Assembly: GCA_017439405.1 (NCBI GenBank)
Contig: JAFSJF010000036.1
Location: forward strand, 1 to 52,966
DNA from: Bacteroidales bacterium
GTDB lineage: Bacteria > Bacteroidota > Bacteroidia > Bacteroidales > F082
Direction of reading: 5' to 3'
DNA: 52,966 nt
Position 1 is the stretch's first letter. The number at the start of each line of letters is the position of its first letter. Both the position numbers and the translations under genes were made by a program. Below are positions 1 through 7,987 of this stretch, piece after piece. Under the pieces are notes generated by a model. That model worked only from the letters and a program-made list of their open reading frames with translations, did not search any database and was not told where the DNA came from.

Positions 1-284
1 CGCTCGGTCACGTAAGGCATGTTGACTTTTTGGGCGAGTTCGGCGACGACGTCCTTGGCCTGCTTCTTGGTGGCCACGAAGAGGACGCGCTTGCCCGATT
101 TGGCCAGTTGGCAGAGGGCGTTTGCAGCCTCGTCCATCTTGGCTTGTGTCTTATAAAGGTCGATGATGTGGATGCCATTGCGCTCCATGAAAATATAGGG
201 AGCCATGTTCGGATTCCATTTTCTCTTCAGATGGCCGAAATGGCAACCGGCATCCAGCAGTTCTTCAAATGTTACTTGTGTCAT
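1..284 (-). CDS. rpsB: 30S ribosomal protein S2, N-terminal part (cut by window edge)
   Basis: Reading from the ATG at 282-284 on the minus strand gives MTQVTFEELLDAGCHFGHLK, the conserved S2 start, followed by the RKWNPNMAPYIFMERNGIHI segment typical of the family. S2 is a small-subunit ribosomal protein that binds 16S rRNA on the back of the 30S subunit. About 94 codons are present and the rest lies beyond position 1. It follows rpsI by 109 bp on the same strand, the usual rplM-rpsI-rpsB order of Bacteroidota. The spacer shows no clear new promoter, so co-transcription is likely. Confidence 0.95.
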   Translation of the reverse strand, partial: MTQVTFEELLDAGCHFGHLKRKWNPNMAPYIFMERNGIHIIDLYKTQAKMDEAANALCQLAKSGKRVLFVATKKQAKDVVAELAQKVNMPYVTE

Positions 285-393
285 GTGTTGTTTTCTTTTT
301 AATGTTTACATTCGCTAAATACAATCGCCGAGTAGTCTTGACAAGAATCTCAGCAATTTGGATACTAAACAAAATCGCTTGGCTTCAGAGGGC

Positions 394-780
394 TTAACGT
401 TTGCTGAATTGGAACTTCTTACGGGCACCGGGCTGACCGGGTTTCTTACGCTCGACCATGCGCGGGTCGCGGCGCATCAAGCCTTTGGCCTTGAGGGTGG
501 GGCGATACTCGGGGTTGATTTCGCACAAGGCGCGGCTGATGGCGAGGCGGAGGGCCTCGGCTTGGCCGTTGATGCCGCCACCGTCGAGGTTGACCTTGAT
601 GTCGTATTGGCCGAGGGTTTCGGTCAGCATCATAGGCTGTTCAACCACATAGTGGAGGATGCTCGTCGGGAAATACTCCTTGTAGTCGCGCTTGTTCACC
701 GTAATGTTGCCACTGCCGGCCTTCATGTAGATACGGGCGACGGCGGTCTTTCTTCTACCTAAAGCGTTGATAACTTCCAT
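394..780 (-). CDS. rpsI: 30S ribosomal protein S9
   Basis: This 128-residue protein begins MEVINALGRRKTAVARIYMK and ends GARKKFQFSKR, both hallmarks of S9; the basic C-terminal tail ending in KR reaches toward the P-site tRNA in the small subunit. The GRRKTAVAR motif (residues 8-16) and the internal GGGINGQAEALRLAISRAL segment are intact and the length matches the family. The gene starts 2 bp after the rplM stop codon, so the two are co-transcribed and probably translationally coupled. Nothing in the sequence is unusual. Confidence 0.97.
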   Translation of the reverse strand: MEVINALGRRKTAVARIYMKAGSGNITVNKRDYKEYFPTSILHYVVEQPMMLTETLGQYDIKVNLDGGGINGQAEALRLAISRALCEINPEYRPTLKAKGLMRRDPRMVERKKPGQPGARKKFQFSKR

Positions 781-782
781 GA

Positions 783-1250
783 TTAGTCTTTATTCTTATT
801 AATTGTGTTGATCTTGAGTTCGATGGGCTGTTGTGCCTCGTGTTTGTGGTCGGGACCTTCATAGACGTAGAGGTTCTTGAAGATGGCGTTGCCGAGCCTG
901 TTCTTCGGGAGCATTCCCTTGATGGCGTGCTCGAGAACGAAAGCGGGCTTTCTCTTCAATTGCTCGCTGACGGTGCGAATGCGTTGGCCGCCCGGATAGC
1001 CCGTGTAGCGCATGTAGTACTTTTGGTCCATCTTGTTTCCAGTCAGGACGATTTTTTCTGCATTGATGATGATGACATTGTCACCACAATCGCTGTGGGG
1101 AGTAAAGCATGCCTTCTTTTTGCCCCGCAGAATCTGGGCAACCTGTGAGGCCAAACGACCCAGGATTTGACCTTCAGCGTCCACCACATACCATTTCTTG
1201 TTGGCGTTTTCCTTGTTGACGCTTACTGTTTTGTAGCTTAAGTAATCCAT
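783..1250 (-). CDS. rplM: 50S ribosomal protein L13
   Basis: This 155-residue protein is L13, an early-assembly protein of the large subunit. Visible family features are [16 protein letters not shown] near residue 20, the [17 protein letters not shown] block, [12 protein letters not shown], and [12 protein letters not shown]. It is the first gene of the rplM-rpsI-rpsB group. Two Bacteroidota-type promoter candidates lie upstream at 1310-1340 and 1426-1455. In other bacteria L13/S9 operons are often autoregulated through the leader; the roughly 50-180 nt leader here could serve that role, but no specific structure was recognised. Confidence 0.97.
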   Translation of the reverse strand: MDYLSYKTVSVNKENANKKWYVVDAEGQILGRLASQVAQILRGKKKACFTPHSDCGDNVIIINAEKIVLTGNKMDQKYYMRYTGYPGGQRIRTVSEQLKRKPAFVLEHAIKGMLPKNRLGNAIFKNLYVYEGPDHKHEAQQPIELKINTINKNKD

Positions 1251-1309
1251 TTTTTGTTGTTTGTTGTTTTATCCAATTTCAATAAATTACCACCTTTTTT
1301 AAGGGCGTG

Positions 1310-1455
1310 CAAAATTACATCTTTCTCCGATTCGCTCCAACTTTTTTGTGCATTAATTCCCTTTCGCCCGAAAATCAACGCGTTAGAACCAACCAGAGAC
1401 AGTTTTGGATGAATGAACGAGGCCGCAAAAGTACGGATTTTTTGAATACCAACAA
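1310..1455 (-). promoter_or_regulatory. Two candidate promoters for the rplM-rpsI-rpsB operon
   Basis: On the minus strand there are two matches to the Bacteroidota consensus. One has -7 TAATTTTG at 1310-1317 with TTG at 1338-1340, spacer 20. The other has -7 TACTTTTG at 1426-1433 with TTG at 1453-1455, spacer 19. Both would give leaders for rplM. The spacer 1251-1510 holds no gene that I can see. Confidence 0.6.
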
Positions 1456-1475
1456 TACATTAATTGATTTTTTTT

Positions 1476-1509
1476 GACGCAAGACACGAGACTCCGGGAC
1501 GCGAGACTC
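1476..1509. repeat. Low-complexity GACGCGAGAC-type dispersed repeat
   Basis: The stretch contains GACGCAAGACACGAGAC followed by GGGACGCGAGACTC. The same word family, GACGCGGGAC with its complement GTCTCGCGTCTC, occurs at 48981-49052 beside sufB. It lies directly after the stop codon of the outer-membrane protein gene. Confidence 0.5.
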
Positions 1510-1510
1510 T

Positions 1511-4135
1511 TCAAAACCTGAACCTCACCGAGGCCAAAACCTCCATCGGGCGGAGGGTATAGATGGTTTCCTGCACCGAGAAGGCTCCCGAATAATAGGA
1601 AACGTACCGCTTGCTGTTGAAGATGTTGTTCCAGCGCACCTCGAAGTCGAGCTTGGGCTGCTTGATGGAAAACTCGTAGCTGGCATCCACAAACAGGTAG
1701 TTTTGCCCTTGGTGGCGATAGTATTCCGCCGTAAGGCTCACGGTCTGGTTACGTTTCAGGAAGGCGAAGGCCTTGCCGAAATGCCGCCAATAGGTGATTT
1801 CGCTGCGTCTTTGGCCGTCGATGAACGAATACAATTTATTGTAATTCAGCGAGTAGTCCACATTGAGCCAATCCGTCACTTTCACCATAACCGAGGGAGA
1901 TAGGCTGTAAGACAAGGCTTCCGTGTTCATTAATGCGCCATTGACCACCGAAACGCCACGCGAGTCTAAAAGGTTGCCTTTCAGTCCAATACTGGTGCGG
2001 ATGGGAGAAAAGTATTTCTTCACGCTGCCGCTCAGGGTTTGGTAGAAACGGTTGTTGGGCATCGAAACGACTTGCAAGGTGCTGAGGCCGCCCTCCACTA
2101 TTTCGTAGCGGTACATGTTTTCGCTGTGCGTGAGGCCGATGCCGTAGCGCAAGTCGGCGTTGAGGGAAATGAACGGTTCTTTGAACTGCGTCCCGATGTT
2201 GCCCGAAACGGTTCTTGACAACGAGAGCGGTGCCTTGCGCAGCACCAAGTCTTGGTAGTCGGTGAGGAGATAGCCGTCCATCCAAGTGTCGTAGTTCTCG
2301 ATACTGTGGCTCAAACGGGCCGAGGCGTTGAGGGTCCAGAAGTTGCCGAGCTTGAGGCGGCTCCAAAGGCTTGGATTGAAAAGCAACTTGGTCAGTTGGT
2401 CGCCGTCGGATTCGCTCTGCACCGCGACGGATTGCAGGGCCAAAGGCAAGTCCATGCCGGCACTGAAGCGGTTGCGCTTGTATTCGACCTCTGCGGTGAG
2501 GTAGGGCTTCACGTTGCGCCGCCGCACTTGCGCATCGGCGGCCATTGCGCTTTGCCAGTCGGCTTCGCCGTCGCTTAAGGTCAGTTGAGAGGTGATGTGC
2601 CGCTGCACGAAAAGGAAGCCTGCCTTGGGGCGGATGGTGAACCGGCCCGCCGTGAAGATGGCGCTGACGGCATGGTCGGCGAAGTATTGTCGGGTGTTCA
2701 GTTCTTGGGTGGTCTTGGCATAGCCGAGGCTGTCGTTGAGCAGATTGGCGAACTGGCCAGGCTCCACCTCGAGGCGGTGGGGCGTTTGGCCGTAGCCGAT
2801 GCATGAGGTGATGTCGAGCATCCTTTTCCCGACGGGGATGATGAGTCGCAAGTCGTTGTCGACCGAAAGGGCGGGCGTTTTCAGCGTTTGGCTGACGGGC
2901 AGGCCGTTGTTCACGTCGAGGCCGAGGGCGTTGTCCCAAGCCTTGGAGAAGTTGAGTTTGTCGTCCAAATAATAGGCCTTGTCGTTGCGGTTGAGCGTGA
3001 TGGTGCCAAAGAGTTGGTTGTCGCGCAGGCGGTTGTCGATCTGCTCGGTGTAGGCCAAGGTGTCGGCGGCGAGATAAATGGTGTTGCTCTGGCTGACCGA
3101 CTGCTTGCGTAAGTCGTTGAGGTAATAGAGATTGACGCGCAAGGTGGTGTTTTCGCTAACGGGAAATAGCGTGTTCAAATTGATAAGGTGCGTGTGGTTG
3201 TCCAAATAACGGTTCGTGTTGAACAACGGCATACTGGCCTGCTTGATGCCCAATTCATTGCCCAACTTGGCTGGCCGCTCGCCTTGCAATTGCTGCATGG
3301 TGAGCATCCGTGTGTACATTGTCAGGTCGTCGCCAGTGTTGTTGGTGCGATAGGCGGCCAACATTTGCACCTTGCCGGAAAAGAGCATGGGCGTGAGGTT
3401 CGCGTTCCAAAGGAAGGGCCACGCACCCAAGCCCAACTTGGCCGTGCCGGTGAGGGCCACGTCCTTGGCCAACTTGATGTTGATGGAGGCCTGTTCTGAC
3501 TCGACCTTATCTTCAAGCATCTTGATAGGCTGGTGGTTCTCGTACACCTCGACCGACGACACCGACTGGTGCGGCAGGTTCTTGCTGACGGCGGCGTAGC
3601 TCCCGCCCATCAGGTCCATGCCTTCGACGTAGAACTTCTGGATGGGCAGGCCTTGGTAGGTGATTTTGCCGTCGTCGGCCACCTCGATGCCGGGCATCCG
3701 CTTCAGCACGTCCTCGATGCTCTTGTCCTGTTTCTGCACGAAAGAGCCGACGATGTATTCCAGCGTGTCACCTTTCTGCTCGATGCTGCGGGCGCGCACG
3801 GTGACGCCTTTCAGTTCCTGCACCTCTTCGCGAAGCATGAAATCCACCGTCTGGCTGCGGTTGGCGATGCGTTTGGTCTGCTTGTCGAAAAAGAGCGACG
3901 AGGTGGCCACATCGAGGCTGTCAGCTTCGGCGTTGACCGAAAGGCTGTAGCGACCGTCGTTGTCCGTTCCCGCGTAGGCCACGATGACACGGCTGCCCGC
4001 CTTGTAGGCCAACACCTTGATATTGGGCAAGGTCTCGCCTTCGGTGTCCTTCACCGTGCCCGTGAGCACCGTTTGCGCCGACAAGACATTGCCTAACAAC
4101 AAAAACAAAATGATATGCAGCCAACGCAGTTTCAT
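1511..4135 (-). CDS. Outer-membrane beta-barrel protein with N-terminal carboxypeptidase-regulatory-like domain
   Basis: An 874-residue exported protein. It has a signal peptide (MKLRWLHIILFLLLGNVLSAQ), then a CarboxypepD_reg-like beta-sandwich (TVLTGTVKDTEGETLPNIKV, roughly residues 22-105), then a plug-like segment (IEDVLKRMPGIEVADDGKI, near 140-160), and a long C-terminal part with alternating aromatic/polar strands ending in the aromatic residue expected of an outer-membrane barrel (VRFRF). This is the architecture of TonB-dependent-receptor-like proteins encoded next to GLPGLI genes in Bacteroidota. No SusD partner is nearby, so SusC-type glycan uptake is not supported. It overlaps the upstream GLPGLI gene by 4 bp (ATGA), so the two are translationally coupled and likely work together in the envelope. 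The substrate is unknown. Confidence 0.85.
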   Translation of the reverse strand: MKLRWLHIILFLLLGNVLSAQTVLTGTVKDTEGETLPNIKVLAYKAGSRVIVAYAGTDNDGRYSLSVNAEADSLDVATSSLFFDKQTKRIANRSQTVDFMLREEVQELKGVTVRARSIEQKGDTLEYIVGSFVQKQDKSIEDVLKRMPGIEVADDGKITYQGLPIQKFYVEGMDLMGGSYAAVSKNLPHQSVSSVEVYENHQPIKMLEDKVESEQASINIKLAKDVALTGTAKLGLGAWPFLWNANLTPMLFSGKVQMLAAYRTNNTGDDLTMYTRMLTMQQLQGERPAKLGNELGIKQASMPLFNTNRYLDNHTHLINLNTLFPVSENTTLRVNLYYLNDLRKQSVSQSNTIYLAADTLAYTEQIDNRLRDNQLFGTITLNRNDKAYYLDDKLNFSKAWDNALGLDVNNGLPVSQTLKTPALSVDNDLRLIIPVGKRMLDITSCIGYGQTPHRLEVEPGQFANLLNDSLGYAKTTQELNTRQYFADHAVSAIFTAGRFTIRPKAGFLFVQRHITSQLTLSDGEADWQSAMAADAQVRRRNVKPYLTAEVEYKRNRFSAGMDLPLALQSVAVQSESDGDQLTKLLFNPSLWSRLKLGNFWTLNASARLSHSIENYDTWMDGYLLTDYQDLVLRKAPLSLSRTVSGNIGTQFKEPFISLNADLRYGIGLTHSENMYRYEIVEGGLSTLQVVSMPNNRFYQTLSGSVKKYFSPIRTSIGLKGNLLDSRGVSVVNGALMNTEALSYSLSPSVMVKVTDWLNVDYSLNYNKLYSFIDGQRRSEITYWRHFGKAFAFLKRNQTVSLTAEYYRHQGQNYLFVDASYEFSIKQPKLDFEVRWNNIFNSKRYVSYYSGAFSVQETIYTLRPMEVLASVRFRF

Positions 4136-4956
4136 TTCCTGTCGAGTTCGATGGGGTTGTTCTTCGTAACTGCGTAATAATATAGCTTTTTCTGAATGTC
4201 GCTCTTGTCGGCATCGAGGATGTTGGGCAAGGCGTTTTCAACGATGTTGGCCAAGTTGTCGTCGTAGGCTTTGAAAAAGGCTTTCTTCGTCGTCTCCACA
4301 TAATCCCTGTTTTCCCATACGATGAACATGTCTTCGGGAATTTCCGCCGAGACCATCTCAAAACAATAATGGTTCTGCGTGTCGGCAATCTTCACAATAA
4401 GACCTGGAAGACCGCAGAATTTGTATGGGCCTTCCTGATAAGGCAGTTCAGGCGCAAACCAAGCTTCCCAAGTGCGGCCTCCGTAATCGCAAGTCGCATT
4501 TTGCGTGAATTGCCCTGCAATGATAGCAGTGTCCGCAGTGTATTCCCAAGTCATGCAGGGATAATCCTCTTCATACAGGAACACTCCCGTCATAAAAACA
4601 TTATCGATCATGGTGATTTTTCCAAGGGGATGGTTCTTGAAAACTTTGTAAATGTAACGGGCAATATCCTCGGGTTGCACATGAATTTCCCTTATGCCTT
4701 TATTCATTATCTCCCTTATTTTCCTAGTGCTCCGATACGAATTGTAGCTTTCAAAGTAGCTGATTCCTTCTCCGATAAGAAGCATCATCTTTTCTTTTCC
4801 TGCACGGTCGAGATGGTTGGTGTCCTCGCGATAAGTGAGTTCATACATCACCATCAGTTGGGCTGGGCAAAGCGTGTCGATATCTTCGCCCCATTGCGCC
4901 CACATCGGCAAGGCAAAGGCGACCGTAGCCATTAATAATAGGAGTCTTGTTTTCAT
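4132..4956 (-). CDS. GLPGLI family protein (paralogue 1)
   Basis: A 274-residue protein with a signal peptide (MKTRLLLLMATVAFALPMWA) and the family-defining motif FCGLPGLIVKIADTQNHYCFEM near residues 185-205, preceded by GGRTWEAWFAPELPYQEGPY. The N-terminal half has the usual YELTYREDTNHLDRAGKEKMMLLIG block, in which the protein refers to loss/retention in the same way as its two neighbours. GLPGLI proteins (TIGR01200) are periplasmic or surface proteins of Bacteroidota with no established biochemical function. The stop overlaps the start of the downstream barrel gene, a pairing seen repeatedly for this family. A good promoter (4985-5013) lies directly upstream. Confidence 0.9.
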   Translation of the reverse strand: MKTRLLLLMATVAFALPMWAQWGEDIDTLCPAQLMVMYELTYREDTNHLDRAGKEKMMLLIGEGISYFESYNSYRSTRKIREIMNKGIREIHVQPEDIARYIYKVFKNHPLGKITMIDNVFMTGVFLYEEDYPCMTWEYTADTAIIAGQFTQNATCDYGGRTWEAWFAPELPYQEGPYKFCGLPGLIVKIADTQNHYCFEMVSAEIPEDMFIVWENRDYVETTKKAFFKAYDDNLANIVENALPNILDADKSDIQKKLYYYAVTKNNPIELDRK

Positions 4957-4984
4957 TGCGTGGTTTGTTTTTGAATTAACGCCG

Positions 4985-5013
4985 CAAAGATAAAACTATT
5001 TTTCTAATTACAA
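4985..5013 (-). promoter_or_regulatory. Promoter for GLPGLI paralogue 1 and the barrel gene
   Basis: On the minus strand, TATCTTTG (4985-4992) is an exact TAnnTTTG -7 element, with TTG at 5011-5013 and an 18-bp spacer. It lies 29 bp upstream of the start codon at 4956. Confidence 0.65.
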
Positions 5014-5034
5014 CGGAAATTTCTTCGTTTTATA

Positions 5035-5877
5035 TCACAAACCTCTTTCAATGGGGTTGTTCTTTGACCTAATAATTTCATAAATTCTTCTTCTCATTGC
5101 ATCCTCGGACCCGTTCGTTGTGATGGAACCCATCACTTCATCCACAATGTTGTCCACGTCGTTGGTAGATGCGCCGAAAAAATCTTCCTTGGTCGTCTTC
5201 ATGTATTCTTGTTCTTCGAACTCAATTTTCGTGCCAGCGTCTGGAGCTTCAACGGAAACCAACTCAAAACGATAATGGTTTTGCGTATCGGCAATGCTCA
5301 GTATCAGGCCCGGCAAGCCCGAGAACTTGTAAGGGCCGTCGTTGAATGGCAATTCCTCGGCGAACCAAGCCTCCCATGTGCGGCCTCCGAAATCACAAAC
5401 GGCTTTTTGGGCATGAAAGCCTATAATCTCGGTCGTGTCTTCCATGATCTCCCATTGGAAGTCGGGCAAAGGCTCTTCATACAGGCACCACTGATAGGTC
5501 ATCGAAAGCAAATCTGTCGTCGTGGTTTTTCCCGTTGGGTAGTTTTTGTAGACGGAATACGTCAGTTTGCTTGCGTAGCGCATTCCCTCGCCGCTTTTCC
5601 TCCATGCGTCAAGTGTTCCTTCTTGCCGTTTCTGTCGGACGACGTGGTCCATCCGATAGTGGTTATAGCTTTGGAACCAACTGACGTCGTTTCCGATAAG
5701 CAGTATCATTTTTTCCTTGTCCACATGCGCAAGTTGGTTCGTATCCTCTATATAGGTCAATCTGTATATGACCTTCAGTTTGGCATCATCAAGGACTTGG
5801 ATTTCATTGTCCGGTCCTTGGGCTTGGCTTGTGATTGCACAAGCCAACAATAGTAGGGCTAATACATTTTTTTTCAT
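5035..5877 (-). CDS. GLPGLI family protein (paralogue 2)
   Basis: I chose the start at 5877 (MKKNVLALLLLACAITSQAQ) because it gives a clean signal peptide; an in-frame ATG at 5934 would add 19 residues that spoil it and would overlap the likely promoter. The protein is 280 residues. It has the YRLTYIEDTNQLAHVDKEKMILLIG block, GGRTWEAWFAEELPFNDGPY, and FSGLPGLILSIADTQNHYRFEL. It is clearly homologous to its two neighbours along its whole length. A promoter candidate with one mismatch (TATTTTCG at 5905-5912, TTG at 5932-5934, spacer 19) precedes it, so it may be transcribed separately from paralogue 3. Function unknown. Confidence 0.88.
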   Translation of the reverse strand: MKKNVLALLLLACAITSQAQGPDNEIQVLDDAKLKVIYRLTYIEDTNQLAHVDKEKMILLIGNDVSWFQSYNHYRMDHVVRQKRQEGTLDAWRKSGEGMRYASKLTYSVYKNYPTGKTTTTDLLSMTYQWCLYEEPLPDFQWEIMEDTTEIIGFHAQKAVCDFGGRTWEAWFAEELPFNDGPYKFSGLPGLILSIADTQNHYRFELVSVEAPDAGTKIEFEEQEYMKTTKEDFFGASTNDVDNIVDEVMGSITTNGSEDAMRRRIYEIIRSKNNPIERGL

Positions 5878-5904
5878 AGTTATAGGATTTATTTGTTTAC
5901 GAGG

Positions 5905-5934
5905 CGAAAATACGAAACACTTTGGTGTTGTCAA
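5905..5934 (-). promoter_or_regulatory. Weak promoter candidate for GLPGLI paralogue 2
   Basis: Minus-strand TATTTTCG (5905-5912; one mismatch to TAnnTTTG) with TTG at 5932-5934, spacer 19, lies 28 bp upstream of the chosen start at 5877. The geometry is the same as at paralogue 1. Confidence 0.35.
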
Positions 5935-5963
5935 GTTTTATTGTGTGATTTTGGCGAGTTTTT

Positions 5964-6806
5964 CTATTTCCTGTCGAGTTCGATGGGGTTGTTGCGGGAT
6001 TTCATGGTGTTGTACGCCCTTCTTTGGGCCTCCAAACTGGTACGCTCGTCAAAATGGCTCATGATGTTTTCGCGTAAATCGTCCTCCATCTTGAAGAACC
6101 CCTTCCGCGTGGTCTCTGTATAAACATCATTGAACCGTTCGATGCATCGGCCTGCATCTGGAGGGCATACCAAGATGAAATCGAAGCAATAATGCTCACG
6201 GCTGTCCGCCACCTTAAGAATCAACCCTGGAAGCCCGCAGAACTTCCATGGCCCATCGTTGAAGGGCAACTCATCCGTGAACCAAGCCACCCAAGTGCGA
6301 CCTCCATAATGGCACACTGCTTTCTGGCACAAATAGTCTTCAATTCGCAAGGTGTCATCCATTATTTCCCAGTCAAATGCACACAAACCATCTTCGTAGA
6401 AAAACTTTCCCGTAAGAAACACAGGGCCGTAAAACGACACCTTTCCCTTAGAGAAATCCTTGTACACTTGGTAGAAAAACCTACTATTGTATCCAGAGGC
6501 TTCTTTGGAGTTAAACCATTCGTAATAAGTTCCCTCTTGCCTTTTTTGGAACTCAATCGGTGCGACTCTATATTCGTTGTAGCTTTGGAAAGAAGACATC
6601 TTGCTGCCAATAAGCAGAATCATCCTTTCCTTACGTGCCATGTCAAGACGCAAACTGTCTTCCCTGAAAGTCAAGTCATACAAGACCTCTATCCTTGCCA
6701 CATCAAGCGAGTCGTATTTCTCACGATAAGATTGGGCAAAAGCTCCTACAGACAAGGTTACGAAAACCAATTGTAAAAGCACTCGTTTTGTCATTTCATT
6801 TTGCAT
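5964..6806 (-). CDS. GLPGLI family protein (paralogue 3)
   Basis: A 280-residue exported protein. The ATG at 6806 gives MQNEMTKRVLL; the in-frame ATG at 6794 (MTKRVLLQLVFVTLSVGAFAQ) gives a more compact signal peptide and may be the true start. The family features are complete: YDLTFREDSLRLDMARKERMILLIG, GGRTWVAWFTDELPFNDGPW, and FCGLPGLILKVADSREHYCFDF. It is the most divergent of the three paralogues, but the shared block order shows that the trio arose by tandem duplication. The last residues (NNPIELDRK) match paralogue 1 almost exactly, suggesting a conserved C-terminal element. Role in the envelope unknown. Confidence 0.88.
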   Translation of the reverse strand: MQNEMTKRVLLQLVFVTLSVGAFAQSYREKYDSLDVARIEVLYDLTFREDSLRLDMARKERMILLIGSKMSSFQSYNEYRVAPIEFQKRQEGTYYEWFNSKEASGYNSRFFYQVYKDFSKGKVSFYGPVFLTGKFFYEDGLCAFDWEIMDDTLRIEDYLCQKAVCHYGGRTWVAWFTDELPFNDGPWKFCGLPGLILKVADSREHYCFDFILVCPPDAGRCIERFNDVYTETTRKGFFKMEDDLRENIMSHFDERTSLEAQRRAYNTMKSRNNPIELDRK

Positions 6807-6875
6807 TTTTCTGTGTTGTTGTTACAACAGAGGAGGACGGAATTTGTGGTATTCTTAGTCCTCCCCTGGCTGGAA

Positions 6876-7097
6876 TCATACGTCTCCTTGATTACTTGCT
6901 GGGCATAATACCTCTTTCCATTCTTTCTCCTGCCCTTCATATTCGCACACGCAGTAGTGGCACGTACCATCGTCACAGCAAACTTCAACAGTACGCGGGT
7001 ATTCTGGAGGCGCTGCCTTCGCCTGTTTCGGTGCAACAAAAGTGAACAGTCCCATGAAAGACAGGACGAACATGGTTTTTCTTACTAATTTCTTCAT
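6876..7097 (-). CDS. Small cysteine-rich exported protein, unknown function
   Basis: A 73-residue ORF starting MKKLVRKTMFVLSFMGLFTFVAP with a plausible signal peptide ending near QAKA. The short mature part contains five cysteines, four of them clustered in CCDDGTCHYC, and an acidic tail. I do not recognise the family. Small exported proteins of this sort (for example NVEALA-type) are common in Bacteroidales, but the NVEALA motif is absent here. It lies on the same strand as the GLPGLI genes and the DUF3244-like gene. The Cys cluster could bind metal or form disulphides; that is inference only. Confidence 0.55.
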   Translation of the reverse strand: MKKLVRKTMFVLSFMGLFTFVAPKQAKAAPPEYPRTVEVCCDDGTCHYCVCEYEGQEKEWKEVLCPASNQGDV

Positions 7098-7373
7098 TTT
7101 AGTTCATTTTTATGATTTAGTACTCAGTTAATTTTCCCCTCATAGGCAAAGCCCATTGTGGTAAAGCGGGAGAATGCTTTCCTCGCCATAACGCCAACTC
7201 TGTCGAGCCTTCCGCATGTCGGATGATTACCACCCATGCAGAAGCCAATGCCAAGTCAGGCATCGGTGGCGGCAAGCCGAATAAACTTGTTCTTCCCCAG
7301 CCGCCAAAAGAGGCACGTATGAATTGCGTTCTTCATCTTTTTAACGGTTTTCTTATTTGATTATTACTGGCAT
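7098..7373 (-). other. 276-bp spacer with two tiny overlapping ORFs, possibly a decayed small exported gene
   Basis: On the minus strand an ATG at about 7334 opens a 26-codon ORF (MKNAIHTCLFWRLGKNKF, ending AATDA). An overlapping ORF in the next frame continues MPDLALASAWVVIIRHAEG for about 50 codons. Together they have the size and position of a small exported Bacteroidales peptide gene broken by a frameshift. Neither half resembles a complete protein, so this may be chance. Confidence 0.2.
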
Positions 7374-7802
7374 TTAATTGTTTTGCCTTTCGAAATCGCC
7401 TTCGGCATAGCCGTTAGCGTTGTCAAGCACCACGGTGTAGGTGCCGTTGCTGTTGCCCATAATCGGAATGACGACCATTTGTTGTACTCCTGTGTTTACC
7501 ACGCTGCTATAACAAAGGTTGCCTTCTGCATTGAAGAGCGAAATGTTTACATTGCCGCAACTTTGGTTAAAGTAGATGTAAACGGCAGTTTCCGTGGCTC
7601 CCGCTTCAATGTCGTCGGGGCCAACATTGTAATTCAGTTTGCCTTGCAACTTGATTTTTTCAGCTTCGCTTGGAATGTGGTTGTCTTCCATTTCCACATT
7701 GATATTGTTTTGCTGAGGATGGTGTGGAACGGAGGCATGGGCTTTACAAACGAAGAAGCCAATGGCACAGATGCCGGTGAGAAAAAGGATTCGTTTTTTC
7801 AT
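7374..7802 (-). CDS. DUF3244-like small exported beta-sandwich protein
   Basis: A 142-residue protein with a signal peptide (MKKRILFLTGICAIGFFVCKAHA). The mature part has the pattern ETAVYIYFNQSCGNVNISLFNAEGNLCYSSVV followed by VVIPIMGNSNGTYTVVLDNANGYAEGDF. This strand pattern and the closing 'YTVVLDN..G....G.F' resemble the DUF3244 family of small secreted Bacteroidales proteins with an Ig-like fold, whose function is unknown. A near-perfect promoter at 7853-7882 lies about 50 bp upstream. It probably shares the envelope context of the neighbouring exported proteins. DUF3244 is assigned by pattern only; a profile search would settle it. Confidence 0.65.
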   Translation of the reverse strand: MKKRILFLTGICAIGFFVCKAHASVPHHPQQNNINVEMEDNHIPSEAEKIKLQGKLNYNVGPDDIEAGATETAVYIYFNQSCGNVNISLFNAEGNLCYSSVVNTGVQQMVVIPIMGNSNGTYTVVLDNANGYAEGDFERQNN

Positions 7803-7852
7803 AGTTTCAAATGTTTGGATGATAAAACAATTGTTTGTGTAAATTCACAGTG

Positions 7853-7882
7853 CAAACATACTATGAAAAAACAGGCATCAAA
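7853..7882 (-). promoter_or_regulatory. Strong promoter for the DUF3244-like gene
   Basis: Minus-strand TATGTTTG (7853-7860) with TTTG at 7879-7882 and an 18-bp spacer is an exact match to both elements of the Bacteroidota consensus. Confidence 0.7.
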
Positions 7883-7987
7883 ACGCCTTTACGAACTTTT
7901 TTTTGGATAACACATTGAAAATGAAGAATGTGATATTCCTTTTTTACGAACTATTCTTGGCGTAATTACGAACTTTATAGGCTGTTT

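Noticed and set aside
1836-2939. 367-codon open frame on the minus strand within the barrel gene
   Set aside because: Arg/Pro/His-rich composition typical of a shifted frame; the barrel gene in the other frame is well supported.
1511-4135. SusC-type glycan importer
   Set aside because: No SusD partner and no glycan-degrading enzymes are next to it; the GLPGLI coupling points to a different class.
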